Source of the DNA: Maritalea sp051251695
GTDB lineage: Bacteria > Pseudomonadota > Alphaproteobacteria > Rhizobiales > Devosiaceae
DNA: 64,000 nt
NCBI RefSeq assembly: GCF_051251695.1
Contig: NZ_JBPOEU010000006.1
Coordinates: forward strand, 96,848 to 160,847
Reading direction: 5' to 3'
The notes beneath the pieces are model-generated. The model was not told the origin of the DNA. It saw nothing but the letters and a program-made list of their open reading frames with translations, and did no database searches. The position numbers were made by a program, and so were the translations under genes. This document shows, piece by piece, positions 1-8,128 of the stretch. The stretch's first letter is position 1; each line of letters starts with the position of its first letter.

Positions 1-387
1 ACAGGCGTTCCAGCTGGTCCAAAAGGTGGTGCTGGTACATTGTTGATCACTGACTCATTGGCAGTGTTTGCAAATTCTGGTGTTGAAGCTCAAGCTGTTG
101 ATTTGGCTAAGTTCCTAACGAACCCAGAAAACCAGTTTGCGTTCGAACAAGCTGCTGGCCTTACACCACTACGTAATGTTGCTGGTGTTGCTGACATGGT
201 AGCGGAAGACCCAACTTGGTCTGCGTTCCTTGACACAATCCCAACAGGTGGTCCAGAGCCTTTCGTAACTGATTACATTGGTCTTCAGGACGTTATCAAC
301 GAAGCAATCCAAGCCGTTATCTTGGGTGAAGCTACTGCTGCTGATGCTGTTGCTGAAGCTGCTGAAGCACTTGAAGAATACAAATAA
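1..387 (+). CDS. Sugar ABC transporter substrate-binding protein, C-terminal part (5' end outside window)
   Basis: The reading frame is open from the first base and ends at TAA 385-387, giving about 128 C-terminal residues. The end of the protein has the look of an extracellular binding protein for sugars: a helix with FLTNPENQ, a proline-rich segment, and a final helix rich in Ala and Glu after AVILGEATAADA, the usual C-terminus of this fold. A UgpC/MalK-type ATPase follows in the same direction, which fits a periplasmic binding protein of a carbohydrate ABC importer. The permeases must lie upstream of the window or elsewhere. The substrate cannot be told from this piece. Confidence 0.8.
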   Translation, partial: TGVPAGPKGGAGTLLITDSLAVFANSGVEAQAVDLAKFLTNPENQFAFEQAAGLTPLRNVAGVADMVAEDPTWSAFLDTIPTGGPEPFVTDYIGLQDVINEAIQAVILGEATAADAVAEAAEALEEYK

Positions 388-398
388 GCAAAACCTAG

Positions 399-428
399 TG
401 AGATCCGGCCCATCCGGGTCGGGTCTCA
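399..428 (+). other. Intercistronic stem-loop after binding-protein gene
   Basis: Two 13-base arms (399-411 and 416-428) pair fully, with two G-U pairs, around a 4-base loop. No T-run follows. Such hairpins between a binding-protein gene and the next ABC gene commonly protect the upstream mRNA or dampen downstream expression; that role here is inferred. Confidence 0.6.
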
Positions 429-461
429 CCCTTGAAATTTAAGTGAACGGGGAGAACGGCC

Positions 462-1586
462 GTGGGTCAACTCAAGCTCGACAATGTAAAGAAAAGTTTC
501 GGTACGGCCGAAGTCATCAAAGGCGTTTCATTAGACGTCAAACATGGTGAGTTCATCGTATTTGTTGGGCCGTCAGGCTGCGGTAAGTCGACCTTGCTGC
601 GCATGATCGCCGGCCTTGAAGAAATCTCCGAAGGTGATGTGCATATTGACGACCGGATCGTTAATGCATTGGCACCTGCCAAACGCGGGATTGCCATGGT
701 GTTTCAATCCTATGCGCTTTACCCGCACATGACAGTTTATGAAAATATCGCGTTCCCATTGCGCGTCGACAAACTCTCAAATGAAGAAGTCGACAAAAAA
801 GTAATGATCGCTGCGAATATTTTGGAGCTAGGACCGCGCTTGCAGCATAAGCCAGGCGAGTTGTCTGGTGGTCAGCGCCAACGTGTGGCCATTGGCCGGG
901 CGATTGTGCGCGAACCAAGCGTGTTCTTGTTCGATGAACCATTGTCTAACCTTGACGCGGCGCTTCGGGCGACCATGCGTGTTGAACTGACAAAACTGCA
1001 TCATGATCTTGATGCAACGATGATTTATGTGACCCACGATCAGATCGAAGCTATGACCATGGCCGACCGGATTGTGGTGTTAGACGCGGGCATGATTGCT
1101 CAAGTCGGCACGCCGCTCGAGCTTTATCACAAGCCTGACAATCTCTTTGTCGCGGGCTTTATCGGCAACCCGAAAATGAACTTCATTCAAGCTGAGTGTA
1201 CAGGAACAACCAAAGACGGCGTGACCGTTAAAGTTGGTGATGCTGGCGAAGTTACGGTGCCTGTTATTCCGCGTGGCGACCTTAAAGGCAAAATGCTGAC
1301 ATTGGGCATCCGTCCGGAGCATACGCGCTTGAAAAAGTCGGACATTGAGCTTCAACTTCACGCAAACGTTGTTGAGCGGTTGGGCATCCACACCGTGACA
1401 TACGCGAACCTACCCGGCGACACAGAAGTGTTCTGTACCGTTCAGGAAGGCACAGCACCAATCAAAGCAAACGCGGAATTTAGCATCGGTGTAAATGCAG
1501 TTGATTGCCATCTGTTCGATACGGACGGACAGGCGTTTGAACGCACAATCGATCTTTCAAACTTGGGTCTGCCAGACGCCGCCTAA
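462..1586 (+). CDS. Sugar ABC transporter ATP-binding protein (UgpC/MalK family)
   Basis: 374 residues, starting at GTG behind a GGGGAG ribosome site. It couples ATP hydrolysis to sugar import on the cytoplasmic face of the membrane. Walker A GPSGCGKST is at residues 36-44, Q-loop Gln at 82, signature LSGGQ at 134-138, Walker B VFLFDE at 154-159 and the switch His at 192; the C-terminal 130 residues form the TOBE/regulatory domain typical of the MalK type. It follows the binding-protein gene by 74 bp with a stem-loop between them and closes the operon before a strong terminator. Such ATPases can serve several permease pairs, so substrate is not assigned. Confidence 0.93.
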   Translation: MGQLKLDNVKKSFGTAEVIKGVSLDVKHGEFIVFVGPSGCGKSTLLRMIAGLEEISEGDVHIDDRIVNALAPAKRGIAMVFQSYALYPHMTVYENIAFPLRVDKLSNEEVDKKVMIAANILELGPRLQHKPGELSGGQRQRVAIGRAIVREPSVFLFDEPLSNLDAALRATMRVELTKLHHDLDATMIYVTHDQIEAMTMADRIVVLDAGMIAQVGTPLELYHKPDNLFVAGFIGNPKMNFIQAECTGTTKDGVTVKVGDAGEVTVPVIPRGDLKGKMLTLGIRPEHTRLKKSDIELQLHANVVERLGIHTVTYANLPGDTEVFCTVQEGTAPIKANAEFSIGVNAVDCHLFDTDGQAFERTIDLSNLGLPDAA

Positions 1587-1628
1587 TGGCAGTGTTGAGC
1601 AACGCTCAAACTTAAATCCCCACGACCC

Positions 1629-1664
1629 AAAAGCCCCGTTCTAGAACGGGGCTTTTATTGTTTT
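1629..1664 (+). terminator. Rho-independent terminator of the ABC operon
   Basis: A perfect GC-rich palindrome at 1629-1656 (arms AAAAGCCCCGTT / AACGGGGCTTTT) is followed by TATTGTTTT. It ends the operon that finishes at 1586. Because it is symmetrical it could also serve the leftward genes that end at 1712. Confidence 0.85.
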
Positions 1665-1711
1665 AACAACGATCAAATTTGTAACGCCACATGCGAGTCC
1701 TTGCCGGGGCG

Positions 1712-2137
1712 TTAGCTTAGCGGAGACAAAATATCAGGCGATTGCAATATTCCTTTTGCGATCATCGATGCCATCGTCTCCCCGTCAAAATAGCGCTCCT
1801 CGACAATTTTACCGTCCGCCCATTGCTGCCAACATAGTCCATTAATTGTGTGCCGTTCTCCATCACCGCTGACAAACGAGGTAAGATTGCGAAAAACACA
1901 AATTTCTTTGCCTTCGTCAATCGCGAGATCTTCGATAGCTCCGTCTATAGATTTGGCCGCAAGAATATACCGTTCCTGCTTTGACCGTGCTTCAGGTCCA
2001 TCTTTGGCAAAAAGCTGATCGTTTGCATACATGACCCCGTCAGATGCGAAGAATTGATCCAATGCCTCAAGTGGTTCGCCAGCGTTAAGCAATTTGATCT
2101 GTGCGTTCACACCAGCAGCAAATGATTTGGCGGTCAT
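1712..2137 (-). CDS. NTF2/SnoaL-like small protein
   Basis: 141 residues. The longer reading from TTG at 2197 is possible, but ATG at 2137 has AGGAAA at the right distance and gives a normal NTF2-like length. Seen: an N-terminal helix-rich part (FAAGVNAQIKLLNAGEPLEALDQFF), then a beta-rich half ending in WQQWADGKIVEERYFDGE, the pattern of the SnoaL-like cone fold, in which a pocket can bind or isomerise small hydrophobic ligands. It is the last of five leftward genes and one of three NTF2-like proteins among them. Exact substrate is unknown. Confidence 0.75.
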   Translation of the reverse strand: MTAKSFAAGVNAQIKLLNAGEPLEALDQFFASDGVMYANDQLFAKDGPEARSKQERYILAAKSIDGAIEDLAIDEGKEICVFRNLTSFVSGDGERHTINGLCWQQWADGKIVEERYFDGETMASMIAKGILQSPDILSPLS

Positions 2138-2250
2138 GTTTTGATTTCCTATCTGTTCAATTAGAACAAATATAGAACATACAACTGCGCTTCTCAATGC
2201 TTTTTTTCTAAGGTGACCAGATTAGCTTGGGGCCAACCCTAGCCTTAACC

Positions 2251-2637
2251 CTATTCAGTTCGGATTTCTGCGGTGCCTTCCAAATGCCAGACTTTGGCAA
2301 CGATCTGCCACCCGTCTTTACCCAGGATGAATGAAAGGTGGTCCGCGAAAATATTCTCATGGGCGTGAAGACGGAGTTTTACGGTGGCGCTCATTTCAGA
2401 AAGCCAGTCAATTGTGATGATCTCATCGCTGCGTTTTTGCTTCACACTGGCAGGTGAGGGACGACTCGCCACGTCTGCCCGAAAGCTTGCAATTGGGTCG
2501 ACGAATATTTCGCCATTGTCAGCATCAAATAGACTGGAAGCAGGGTGAAACACCGCGTCCAGTTTCTCAACGTCACAATAATAAATCGCGTCTAAATAAG
2601 TGGAAATAGCGTCGAGCAAGTCTTGATGGTTGATCAT
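2251..2637 (-). CDS. NTF2-like protein, putative lumazine-binding type
   Basis: 128 residues. It resembles the putative lumazine-binding subset of NTF2-like proteins: an N-terminal helix LLDAISTYLDAIYYCDVEKLDAVFHP, then DADNGE, and a strand pair near the end with DHLSFILGKDGWQIVAKVWH. These are small soluble proteins of unclear biochemical role, often placed in catabolic operons. It lies downstream of the D-threonine aldolase-like gene and upstream of another NTF2-like gene. Its ribosome site sits in a hairpin just before the ATG, listed separately. Confidence 0.78.
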   Translation of the reverse strand: MINHQDLLDAISTYLDAIYYCDVEKLDAVFHPASSLFDADNGEIFVDPIASFRADVASRPSPASVKQKRSDEIITIDWLSEMSATVKLRLHAHENIFADHLSFILGKDGWQIVAKVWHLEGTAEIRTE

Positions 2638-2639
2638 GT

Positions 2640-2663
2640 GTTGGCTCCTATGTTGGAGCCAAC
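2640..2663 (-). promoter_or_regulatory. Hairpin burying the Shine-Dalgarno of the gene starting at 2637
   Basis: Perfect 9-bp arms GTTGGCTCC (2640-2648) and GGAGCCAAC (2655-2663) with a 6-base loop. On the leftward transcript the downstream arm contains GGAG, seven bases before the ATG at 2637, so the only visible Shine-Dalgarno sequence is inside the stem. This suggests translational control or coupling; the effect is inferred. Confidence 0.6.
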
Positions 2664-2781
2664 TTCAATGAATTCATGAAAACACGCCAGTGGCAGGAAT
2701 GCCAATGTTCGTCAACAATCCGCCAATGTTTATCAATGCTGCTCATCCGGTGGCACCCAATAGGGTATTCCCAAATCGGTA

Positions 2782-3849
2782 CTACCAAACTCGACCGCGT
2801 GCTGCGACCTCGATCTTGCGATCAAATTCACCGTCCATATGGACGTAGATATTGTCCATCAGGTTGGAAACAACACAGGTGTGATTGGGAATAATCCGAA
2901 TTTTCTCGCCGATCTTTGGCTTGTCTGTGCAAGCGGATAAATCAACAACCGCATGTTCCTCCGACAATCCAGTGATTACCGCTTCGGGATAATCAACGAC
3001 ATATCCAAAGTCAGTAAACCCAAGCAAATCGGAGGTGAGGGCCTTTGAGCCCGCGTCCAGTACCGCACGGTCATCAGTCGGACGAGAAACCACTGTTGTC
3101 AAAATATGCATGGCGCAATCGTCGAAGCCGCAATGCCCCGCACGCACCAATGACCGGTCATTGTAGATGTAAGTTCCTGCGCGGTATTCATTGGCAATGG
3201 TGGAGCGCTCTGCTGCAAACAGGCTTGGTGAACCGCCCGTTGAAAACGTTTCGCATTCAATATTGTCGGCTTTCAGTAAACCTGCAGTTTGAGCGAAAAA
3301 TGTCTCGACATCATCTTCTGTATTGGGCAACGGATAAGTCATTAACCCGCCAAAATGCACTCCGTCTTGGCCATCGATATATTTCGCTAGCTTGGCAGCC
3401 TCTTGCGGTGTTTGCACACCACAACGTTGGCCACCTGTGTCGCACTCAACAAGCACGCGAAGAGGTCGAGAGGAATCGAATGTTTTGGCTAAACCGTCAA
3501 TTGTTGTCTGACTGTCGGCGACGACACCAAGCTTGATACGTGCGTGCAGTTTTTTCAGAGCCGCAAGTTTCTCGTCGCCCAAAATGTTGAAGGTCAACAA
3601 AATGTCGTCGATGCCAGCGTCAGCGAATATCTCCGCTTCAGAGATTTTTTGGCATGTGATGCCAATTGCGCCCGCATCAAGTTGTTTCTTGGCAAACTCT
3701 GGAATTTTGTGCGTCTTAATATGTGGACGCGCCTTTAAGCCCGCTTGATCCATGTATTTTTGCACCCGTGCGATATTCTTATCGACGATATTCTCGTCGA
3801 TTAAAACCGCAGGGGTGGTGAGTGAATAAATAGATGCATCTTGTGCCAT
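2782..3849 (-). CDS. D-threonine aldolase / D-serine dehydratase-like PLP enzyme (DSD1 family)
   Basis: 355 residues from ATG 3849 (a TTG at 3879 would add ten). Fold-type III PLP enzyme with an alanine-racemase-like N-terminal barrel. The PLP lysine is K45 in RPHIKTHK, and the C-terminal domain has the NHTC motif whose His and Cys bind the metal in eukaryotic-type D-serine dehydratases. Family members cleave D-threonine or D-phenylserine-type beta-hydroxy D-amino acids or deaminate D-serine. It follows the M81 metallopeptidase gene by 46 bp in one leftward operon, suggesting that a D-amino acid is released upstream in the pathway. Which D-hydroxy amino acid is used is not evident. Confidence 0.88.
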   Translation of the reverse strand: MAQDASIYSLTTPAVLIDENIVDKNIARVQKYMDQAGLKARPHIKTHKIPEFAKKQLDAGAIGITCQKISEAEIFADAGIDDILLTFNILGDEKLAALKKLHARIKLGVVADSQTTIDGLAKTFDSSRPLRVLVECDTGGQRCGVQTPQEAAKLAKYIDGQDGVHFGGLMTYPLPNTEDDVETFFAQTAGLLKADNIECETFSTGGSPSLFAAERSTIANEYRAGTYIYNDRSLVRAGHCGFDDCAMHILTTVVSRPTDDRAVLDAGSKALTSDLLGFTDFGYVVDYPEAVITGLSEEHAVVDLSACTDKPKIGEKIRIIPNHTCVVSNLMDNIYVHMDGEFDRKIEVAARGRVW

Positions 3850-3895
3850 AAAGCTTACCCAGCGTTTTTGCGAAACCAATTACCTTGCAAATAAT

Positions 3896-5383
3896 CTAAC
3901 TTGCGTTTGAAAGTCCATGCGGATCTTCAACCATCGGCCAAATATCTTTTGGCGCTTTCTTATAATCGTTGGTCGCTGGATTATTTGGATAGGGCTGTCC
4001 TGCGGAGCAATATAATATTTTTGCAGCGATTGGCGCAAATGAATCATAAAAATGATTTGTCGATTTGATCAGCAAAATGTCCTTAGCGGCATAATCAATG
4101 CCGGCAACCACAAATAGGCTCTTGTCAAAACTTTGCGCGCGCGTTGAATTTAGCACGACTTCCATGCCGTCAAATTCGATGGTGGCGATGTTGCCCATGG
4201 GCACATAGCTATCGCCAAATTTTTGTTCAGCATTTGCAACAAGCTTTTTAATGGTGACGGTTTTATCAATTGGATCGCCCGTAAAAGGCGCCGATTTGGC
4301 ACCGAACCGCAAGGGAATGGTTGCCCCTTCACCCGCAGCAAAACAAATTTGCACCGCAATTGGGTCCCAAATGGTGCCAACAGCAACATTGGTCGCGCGC
4401 TCATCAATCAGCTTTTGCAGAATAACCGTGGCGTCACCGGCAGTGCCACCACCCGGATTATCCCACACGTCCGTAATAACAACTGGCTTGTCTGCGTCGT
4501 GCGCCAAATCAAGAGCGGAGCGAACAGCTTCATGCTTGTCCAGTTGGGCTGGCATCACTTTTCCGCGCATGGCGAACAGTTGCAGTCCCAATTCCCGCGC
4601 AAGCCTGTCGCCCTTCGTTGAGTTATTATCTGTAACAACAACAAGCTTACTGCCCATTTCAGGCACATCAGATGCCATAAATCCATGAATGACCGAAATC
4701 GAGAGCACTTCAGTGTCAGTATTTTCAATTTGCACGATGTCATCAATAAATGAGCGCATAGGCTCAAATGATGTCGGGAAAACATCGATCATTTTGCAAT
4801 CAAATACTGACACTGAAGGCTTCACTTTACCCGCGATTGTCTCGTCAAGAATGCGCAGCAAATCTTGCGCGCGCTCAACAAAGTCGGTGTGCGGGAATTC
4901 TTTAAAGGCAACAAAAAAGTCTAAGGCATCAACGCGCTTGGTGGTCAGCTGGCTGTGCGGGTCAAACGTGCAACAAACGATTATATCTGGCCCAACAATT
5001 TCGCGAACTTGAGTTAAAAGATCGCCTTCTGGATCATCATAGCCATTGGCGACCATCGCGCCGTGCAATCCCAACACCACGCCGTCAACTGGCATGGCGT
5101 TTCGCAATTGGTCCAAAATTTCGTCCCGAAGGCTTTCATACGCTTGTTTGTTGATCAATCCAGCCGGGTCCGCCCAGGCTGCAGTGCCCTCAATCCATTC
5201 CCAACCACGATCCTTTGCCCAACTGCGCCCTTCGGTCAGCGGTGCTGAACAAAGAGTGGGGGTTTCGGGATGTTCACCAGGTTTCGCATATAGGGAAGCC
5301 TCAAACCCTCGCCGATCTATCGCAATGGGCGAGAAGGTGTTGGATTCGGTGGCCAATACTGCGGTGAAAAATCGTTTGGACAT
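3896..5383 (-). CDS. M81 family metallopeptidase (MlrC-type), first copy
   Basis: 495 residues. The family is named for MlrC, which cuts linearised microcystin; most members have unknown substrates. Seen: N-terminal ATESNTFSP, the LGLHGAM stretch, CTFDPHSQL, FKEFPHTD, and the glycine-rich WDNPGGGTAGD that marks the family, followed by the smaller C-terminal domain. No signal peptide, so cytoplasmic. It sits 12 bp after an NTF2-like gene and before the D-threonine aldolase-like gene. A second, divergent M81 gene is at 10057-11505; two in one cluster points to a substrate with two related bonds, or to two pathway steps. Confidence 0.9.
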   Translation of the reverse strand: MSKRFFTAVLATESNTFSPIAIDRRGFEASLYAKPGEHPETPTLCSAPLTEGRSWAKDRGWEWIEGTAAWADPAGLINKQAYESLRDEILDQLRNAMPVDGVVLGLHGAMVANGYDDPEGDLLTQVREIVGPDIIVCCTFDPHSQLTTKRVDALDFFVAFKEFPHTDFVERAQDLLRILDETIAGKVKPSVSVFDCKMIDVFPTSFEPMRSFIDDIVQIENTDTEVLSISVIHGFMASDVPEMGSKLVVVTDNNSTKGDRLARELGLQLFAMRGKVMPAQLDKHEAVRSALDLAHDADKPVVITDVWDNPGGGTAGDATVILQKLIDERATNVAVGTIWDPIAVQICFAAGEGATIPLRFGAKSAPFTGDPIDKTVTIKKLVANAEQKFGDSYVPMGNIATIEFDGMEVVLNSTRAQSFDKSLFVVAGIDYAAKDILLIKSTNHFYDSFAPIAAKILYCSAGQPYPNNPATNDYKKAPKDIWPMVEDPHGLSNAS

Positions 5384-5395
5384 AATCGTTCTGGC

Positions 5396-5881
5396 CTAAC
5401 CCATTGGATTGGGCAAATAGCCGTTAAAGCCAGCGATCTTCCAAGACCCATCGACCCGGTGGCAATAATAAACTGTTTGCCAGTTCATAATGTCCTTTGT
5501 GCCGTCCGTTTTGGTGATGAAGCCATCAAACTTTTTATGGACGATGGCACGATCTCCATTGATTTCAATATCACGCAACACAGTCGCGGAAAAAATGGCT
5601 GTGCGCGGATCGTCGCTAAAGCTCTGTTTTTGGAAATCTTGTGCTTGGCGTAACCACTCATCTCGATATTCATCAAGCGACGGAAACGCTAATCGCCAAT
5701 GGTCAGGATTGGCAGTGTTGTGCCCGTGAACACCCATAAAACGGTCTTTGGCGAAGTCGTTTTCAACCATTAACCAATCAGCGCCAAGAAATGCTGTTAT
5801 GTCGCGGTCGACCAACATTTCCCAAATCGCATGACGGTCGGGATCAGATTTAGGGAATGGATTTGTAAATTGTGATGACAT
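5396..5881 (-). CDS. NTF2/SnoaL-like protein
   Basis: 161 residues, first gene of the leftward operon, starting 109 bp from the divergent ridA-like gene. It looks like an NTF2-like small protein: a long N-terminal helical part (DRHAIWEMLVDRDITAFLGADWLMVENDF) and a beta-rich end with FDGFITKTDGT and VYYCHRVDGSWKIAGFNGYLP. Family members act as isomerases, cyclases or small-ligand binders; no catalytic assignment can be made here. Position as leader of the M81/PLP operon suggests a role in the same pathway. Confidence 0.72.
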   Translation of the reverse strand: MSSQFTNPFPKSDPDRHAIWEMLVDRDITAFLGADWLMVENDFAKDRFMGVHGHNTANPDHWRLAFPSLDEYRDEWLRQAQDFQKQSFSDDPRTAIFSATVLRDIEINGDRAIVHKKFDGFITKTDGTKDIMNWQTVYYCHRVDGSWKIAGFNGYLPNPMG

Positions 5882-5884
5882 GGC

Positions 5885-5966
5885 AAATTATTTTCATTTT
5901 TGACAATTTTTCTATGGAAAAACTCGCCTAATTCTGTTGATATGTCAATCAACAAGAAAATAATTT
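5885..5966. promoter_or_regulatory. Divergent promoter region with symmetric repeat pair (candidate RpiR operators)
   Basis: AAATTATTTTC at 5885-5895 and its exact reverse complement GAAAATAATTT at 5956-5966 face each other, one next to each divergent start. Between them lies a second inverted repeat, GTTGAT-N6-ATCAAC (5936-5953), and a TTGACA at 5900-5905. The layout fits a shared control region for both arms of the cluster, possibly bound by the RpiR protein encoded at 6400-7266. Binding is inferred. Confidence 0.5.
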
Positions 5967-5990
5967 ACATAAATTCTTTGGAGAACATCA

Positions 5991-6389
5991 ATGTCACTTA
6001 TCCGTTACGGCGCAGAAAAAAGCGGCGCAGGAGGCCAAAATCTACCTTTCGCTCGGGCAGTAGAAGCTGACGGTTGGCTGCATGTTTCGGGCCAAGTTGC
6101 TATGATAGACGGTGAAGTTGTCGGCGGCAACATTGTTGAACAAACCCACGTTGCAATTAAAAATCTGCTCGCCATTCTTGACGAAGCTGGTTACGGAACT
6201 GAGCACATTGTGCGTATTGGTGTTTGGCTGGATGACCCGCGCGATTTCTGGTCTTTCAATGGCGTGTATAAAGACTATTTTGGTGAGCATCCGCCCGCGC
6301 GCGCCTGTGTACAATCTGCCTTAATGGTGGATTGTAAAGTTGAGGTCGACTGCGTTGCTTTCGATGCAACCAGAAAATCACGGGGTTAG
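5991..6389 (+). CDS. RidA family protein (reactive enamine/imine deaminase-like)
   Basis: 132 residues with TTGGAG ahead of the ATG. RidA proteins hydrolyse reactive enamines and imines made by PLP enzymes or amino-acid oxidases. The family-conserved arginine is in PPARACVQS near residue 105, and the C-terminal VEVDCVAF strand is typical. This is the first rightward gene and faces a leftward operon carrying a PLP-dependent lyase or dehydratase, whose product would be such an intermediate, so a clean-up or hydrolytic role in the same pathway is a reasonable inference. Subfamily members vary in activity. Confidence 0.88.
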   Translation: MSLIRYGAEKSGAGGQNLPFARAVEADGWLHVSGQVAMIDGEVVGGNIVEQTHVAIKNLLAILDEAGYGTEHIVRIGVWLDDPRDFWSFNGVYKDYFGEHPPARACVQSALMVDCKVEVDCVAFDATRKSRG

Positions 6390-6399
6390 CGCATACCCG

Positions 6400-7266
6400 A
6401 TGGTTGATATTTTAGGCACATTGCAGCGTGAAATGGATGGGCTCTCTCGTTCAGAACAGCGGATTGCGAACATCGTTTTTGATGATCGTCAGTTTGCGGT
6501 GAATGGCTCCATCATTGAACTCGCTGCGCGTGCCGAAGTTTCGCCGCCAACCGTTACGCGGTTTTGCCGCCGTCTTGGCTGCCAAAGCTTTTCTGAGTTT
6601 AAAGTTCGGTTGGCGCAAAGCGCGTTCATCGGGCAACGCTATGAAGAGCCGCATTCAAATGCCACAAATGCCAAAGAGGTCGTCGAAACAATTTTGACTC
6701 GTGCCCAGTCTGCGTTGCATGGCTTAAACGACAGTTTAGATTTGGTCGCCATCGAGGCGGCTGCGAACGCGATTGTAAATGCTAAGATGACCTATGCGTT
6801 CGGATCGGGCGGCAATTCTTCATTTTTCGCTGGGGAAGTTCAAAACCGTTTGTTCCGGTTGGGATTGCGTATTTCATCAACCAACGATCATCTGATCCAG
6901 TTGATGACCGCGTCCACCATGTCACAAGAAGATGTGGTGGTCGGCTTGTCTCTTTCCGGCAGAAACCGAGAGCTGGCAAGAGCGCTGGAAACCGCAAAAG
7001 GCTATGGCGCGACAATCATCACGATTTCAAAAGCCAATAGTTTGGTCGAAGAAATATCTGACACCAATATAGCGATCGATTTGCAAGAAGGCGTTGATGT
7101 GTTGCGCCCGTCGTCTGTGCGCTTTGCCTATATGGCTGCCGTTGACATTCTTGCGCATCTTGTCGCCATCAAAAGAAAAGACTTAGCGATTGAGCCGTTG
7201 CGACGGATCAAACGTCAATTGGTAACCTTTCGCGATGGCGATGACAGTCAACCTTTGGGCGATTAG
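6400..7266 (+). CDS. MurR/RpiR family transcriptional regulator
   Basis: 288 residues from ATG 6400, 10 bp after the RidA stop. In-frame starts at 6340 (TTG) and 6364 (ATG) overlap ridA and would add 20 or 12 residues; 6400 matches usual family length. An N-terminal RpiR-type helix-turn-helix (LSRSEQRIANIV to VSPPTVTRFCRRLGC) is followed by a SIS sugar-phosphate-binding domain (YAFGSGGNSSFFAGEVQNRL, VVGLSLSGRNRELA). Such regulators respond to phosphosugars or amino-sugar acids such as MurNAc-6-P. It probably controls this divergent cluster. Confidence 0.9.
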   Translation: MVDILGTLQREMDGLSRSEQRIANIVFDDRQFAVNGSIIELAARAEVSPPTVTRFCRRLGCQSFSEFKVRLAQSAFIGQRYEEPHSNATNAKEVVETILTRAQSALHGLNDSLDLVAIEAAANAIVNAKMTYAFGSGGNSSFFAGEVQNRLFRLGLRISSTNDHLIQLMTASTMSQEDVVVGLSLSGRNRELARALETAKGYGATIITISKANSLVEEISDTNIAIDLQEGVDVLRPSSVRFAYMAAVDILAHLVAIKRKDLAIEPLRRIKRQLVTFRDGDDSQPLGD

Positions 7267-7289
7267 CCAATCTTTAGTAGGAAATGATA

Positions 7290-8069
7290 ATGACAAATAA
7301 AGTTGCAATTATCACCGGAGCTGGTGGAGACATTGGCCGATCTATTTCGGCACAATTGGCCAAGGATGGTTTTGCGGTTCTGTGTTTGGATATCGACGAA
7401 GCAAACAATATTCAGACCGTTGAAAAAATAGTCCAAGCAGGGCATGTCGCGAAGGCGTTGACCTGCAATATTTTGGATGAAACTGATCTGCAAAACATGC
7501 GGGCACTCGCATTGGAAATGGGTCAACCCACGGCTTTGGTCAATAATGTAGGCGCGATAACCGCCGCTTCTATTCAAGAAAGCACCATCGAAAACTGGCA
7601 GCGCGATTTTGATATCAATTTAAAAGGCGCGGTTGCGTGTTTTAAAACACTAGAGGCAGAGTTTAAAAGCGTTGGCGGTGTTGTCACCAACATTTCGTCC
7701 GTAAACGGTTTTGGCGTTTATGGACACCCCGGTTACAGCGCGATGAAGGCAGCCCTTGTGCATTTTACCCGCTTTAGTGCGGTTGAATATGGCAAGTTTG
7801 GTATGCGCATAAATGCCGTCGCACCAGGTACTGTGCGCACAAAAGCGTGGAACGAACGCGCTGAACAAAACCCACAAGTGTTTGAAGAAGCCAAACGTTG
7901 GTATCCTTTACAGCGTGTGGCTGACCCACAAGACATCGCCAATGCGGTGAGCTTTCTGAACAGTGATAGTGCAAGTGCAATTACCGGCGTTTGTTTGCCT
8001 GTCGATTGTGGCCTGACAGCAGGCCAAGCCGAATTAGCTGGTACCTTTTCCCAATCATCTGACTTTTAA
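7290..8069 (+). CDS. SDR family oxidoreductase
   Basis: 259 residues. The second of two close ATGs (7290) is chosen because AGGA lies six bases upstream, whereas the first ATG (7284) touches it. Classical short-chain dehydrogenase: cofactor motif TGAGGDIG at residues 9-16, NNVG in the fourth strand, catalytic Ser in NISSVNGFG and YSAMK as the Tyr-x3-Lys pair. An Asp at the end of the second strand (CLDIDE) favours NAD over NADP. Substrate unknown; in this operon it may oxidise a sugar or hydroxy-acid intermediate. Confidence 0.9.
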   Translation: MTNKVAIITGAGGDIGRSISAQLAKDGFAVLCLDIDEANNIQTVEKIVQAGHVAKALTCNILDETDLQNMRALALEMGQPTALVNNVGAITAASIQESTIENWQRDFDINLKGAVACFKTLEAEFKSVGGVVTNISSVNGFGVYGHPGYSAMKAALVHFTRFSAVEYGKFGMRINAVAPGTVRTKAWNERAEQNPQVFEEAKRWYPLQRVADPQDIANAVSFLNSDSASAITGVCLPVDCGLTAGQAELAGTFSQSSDF

Positions 8070-8128
8070 GTTCAGAGTAAAAAAACAACGTTCACAATCA
8101 AAAACCCCGTTTGAGGAGTTTATCTAAG

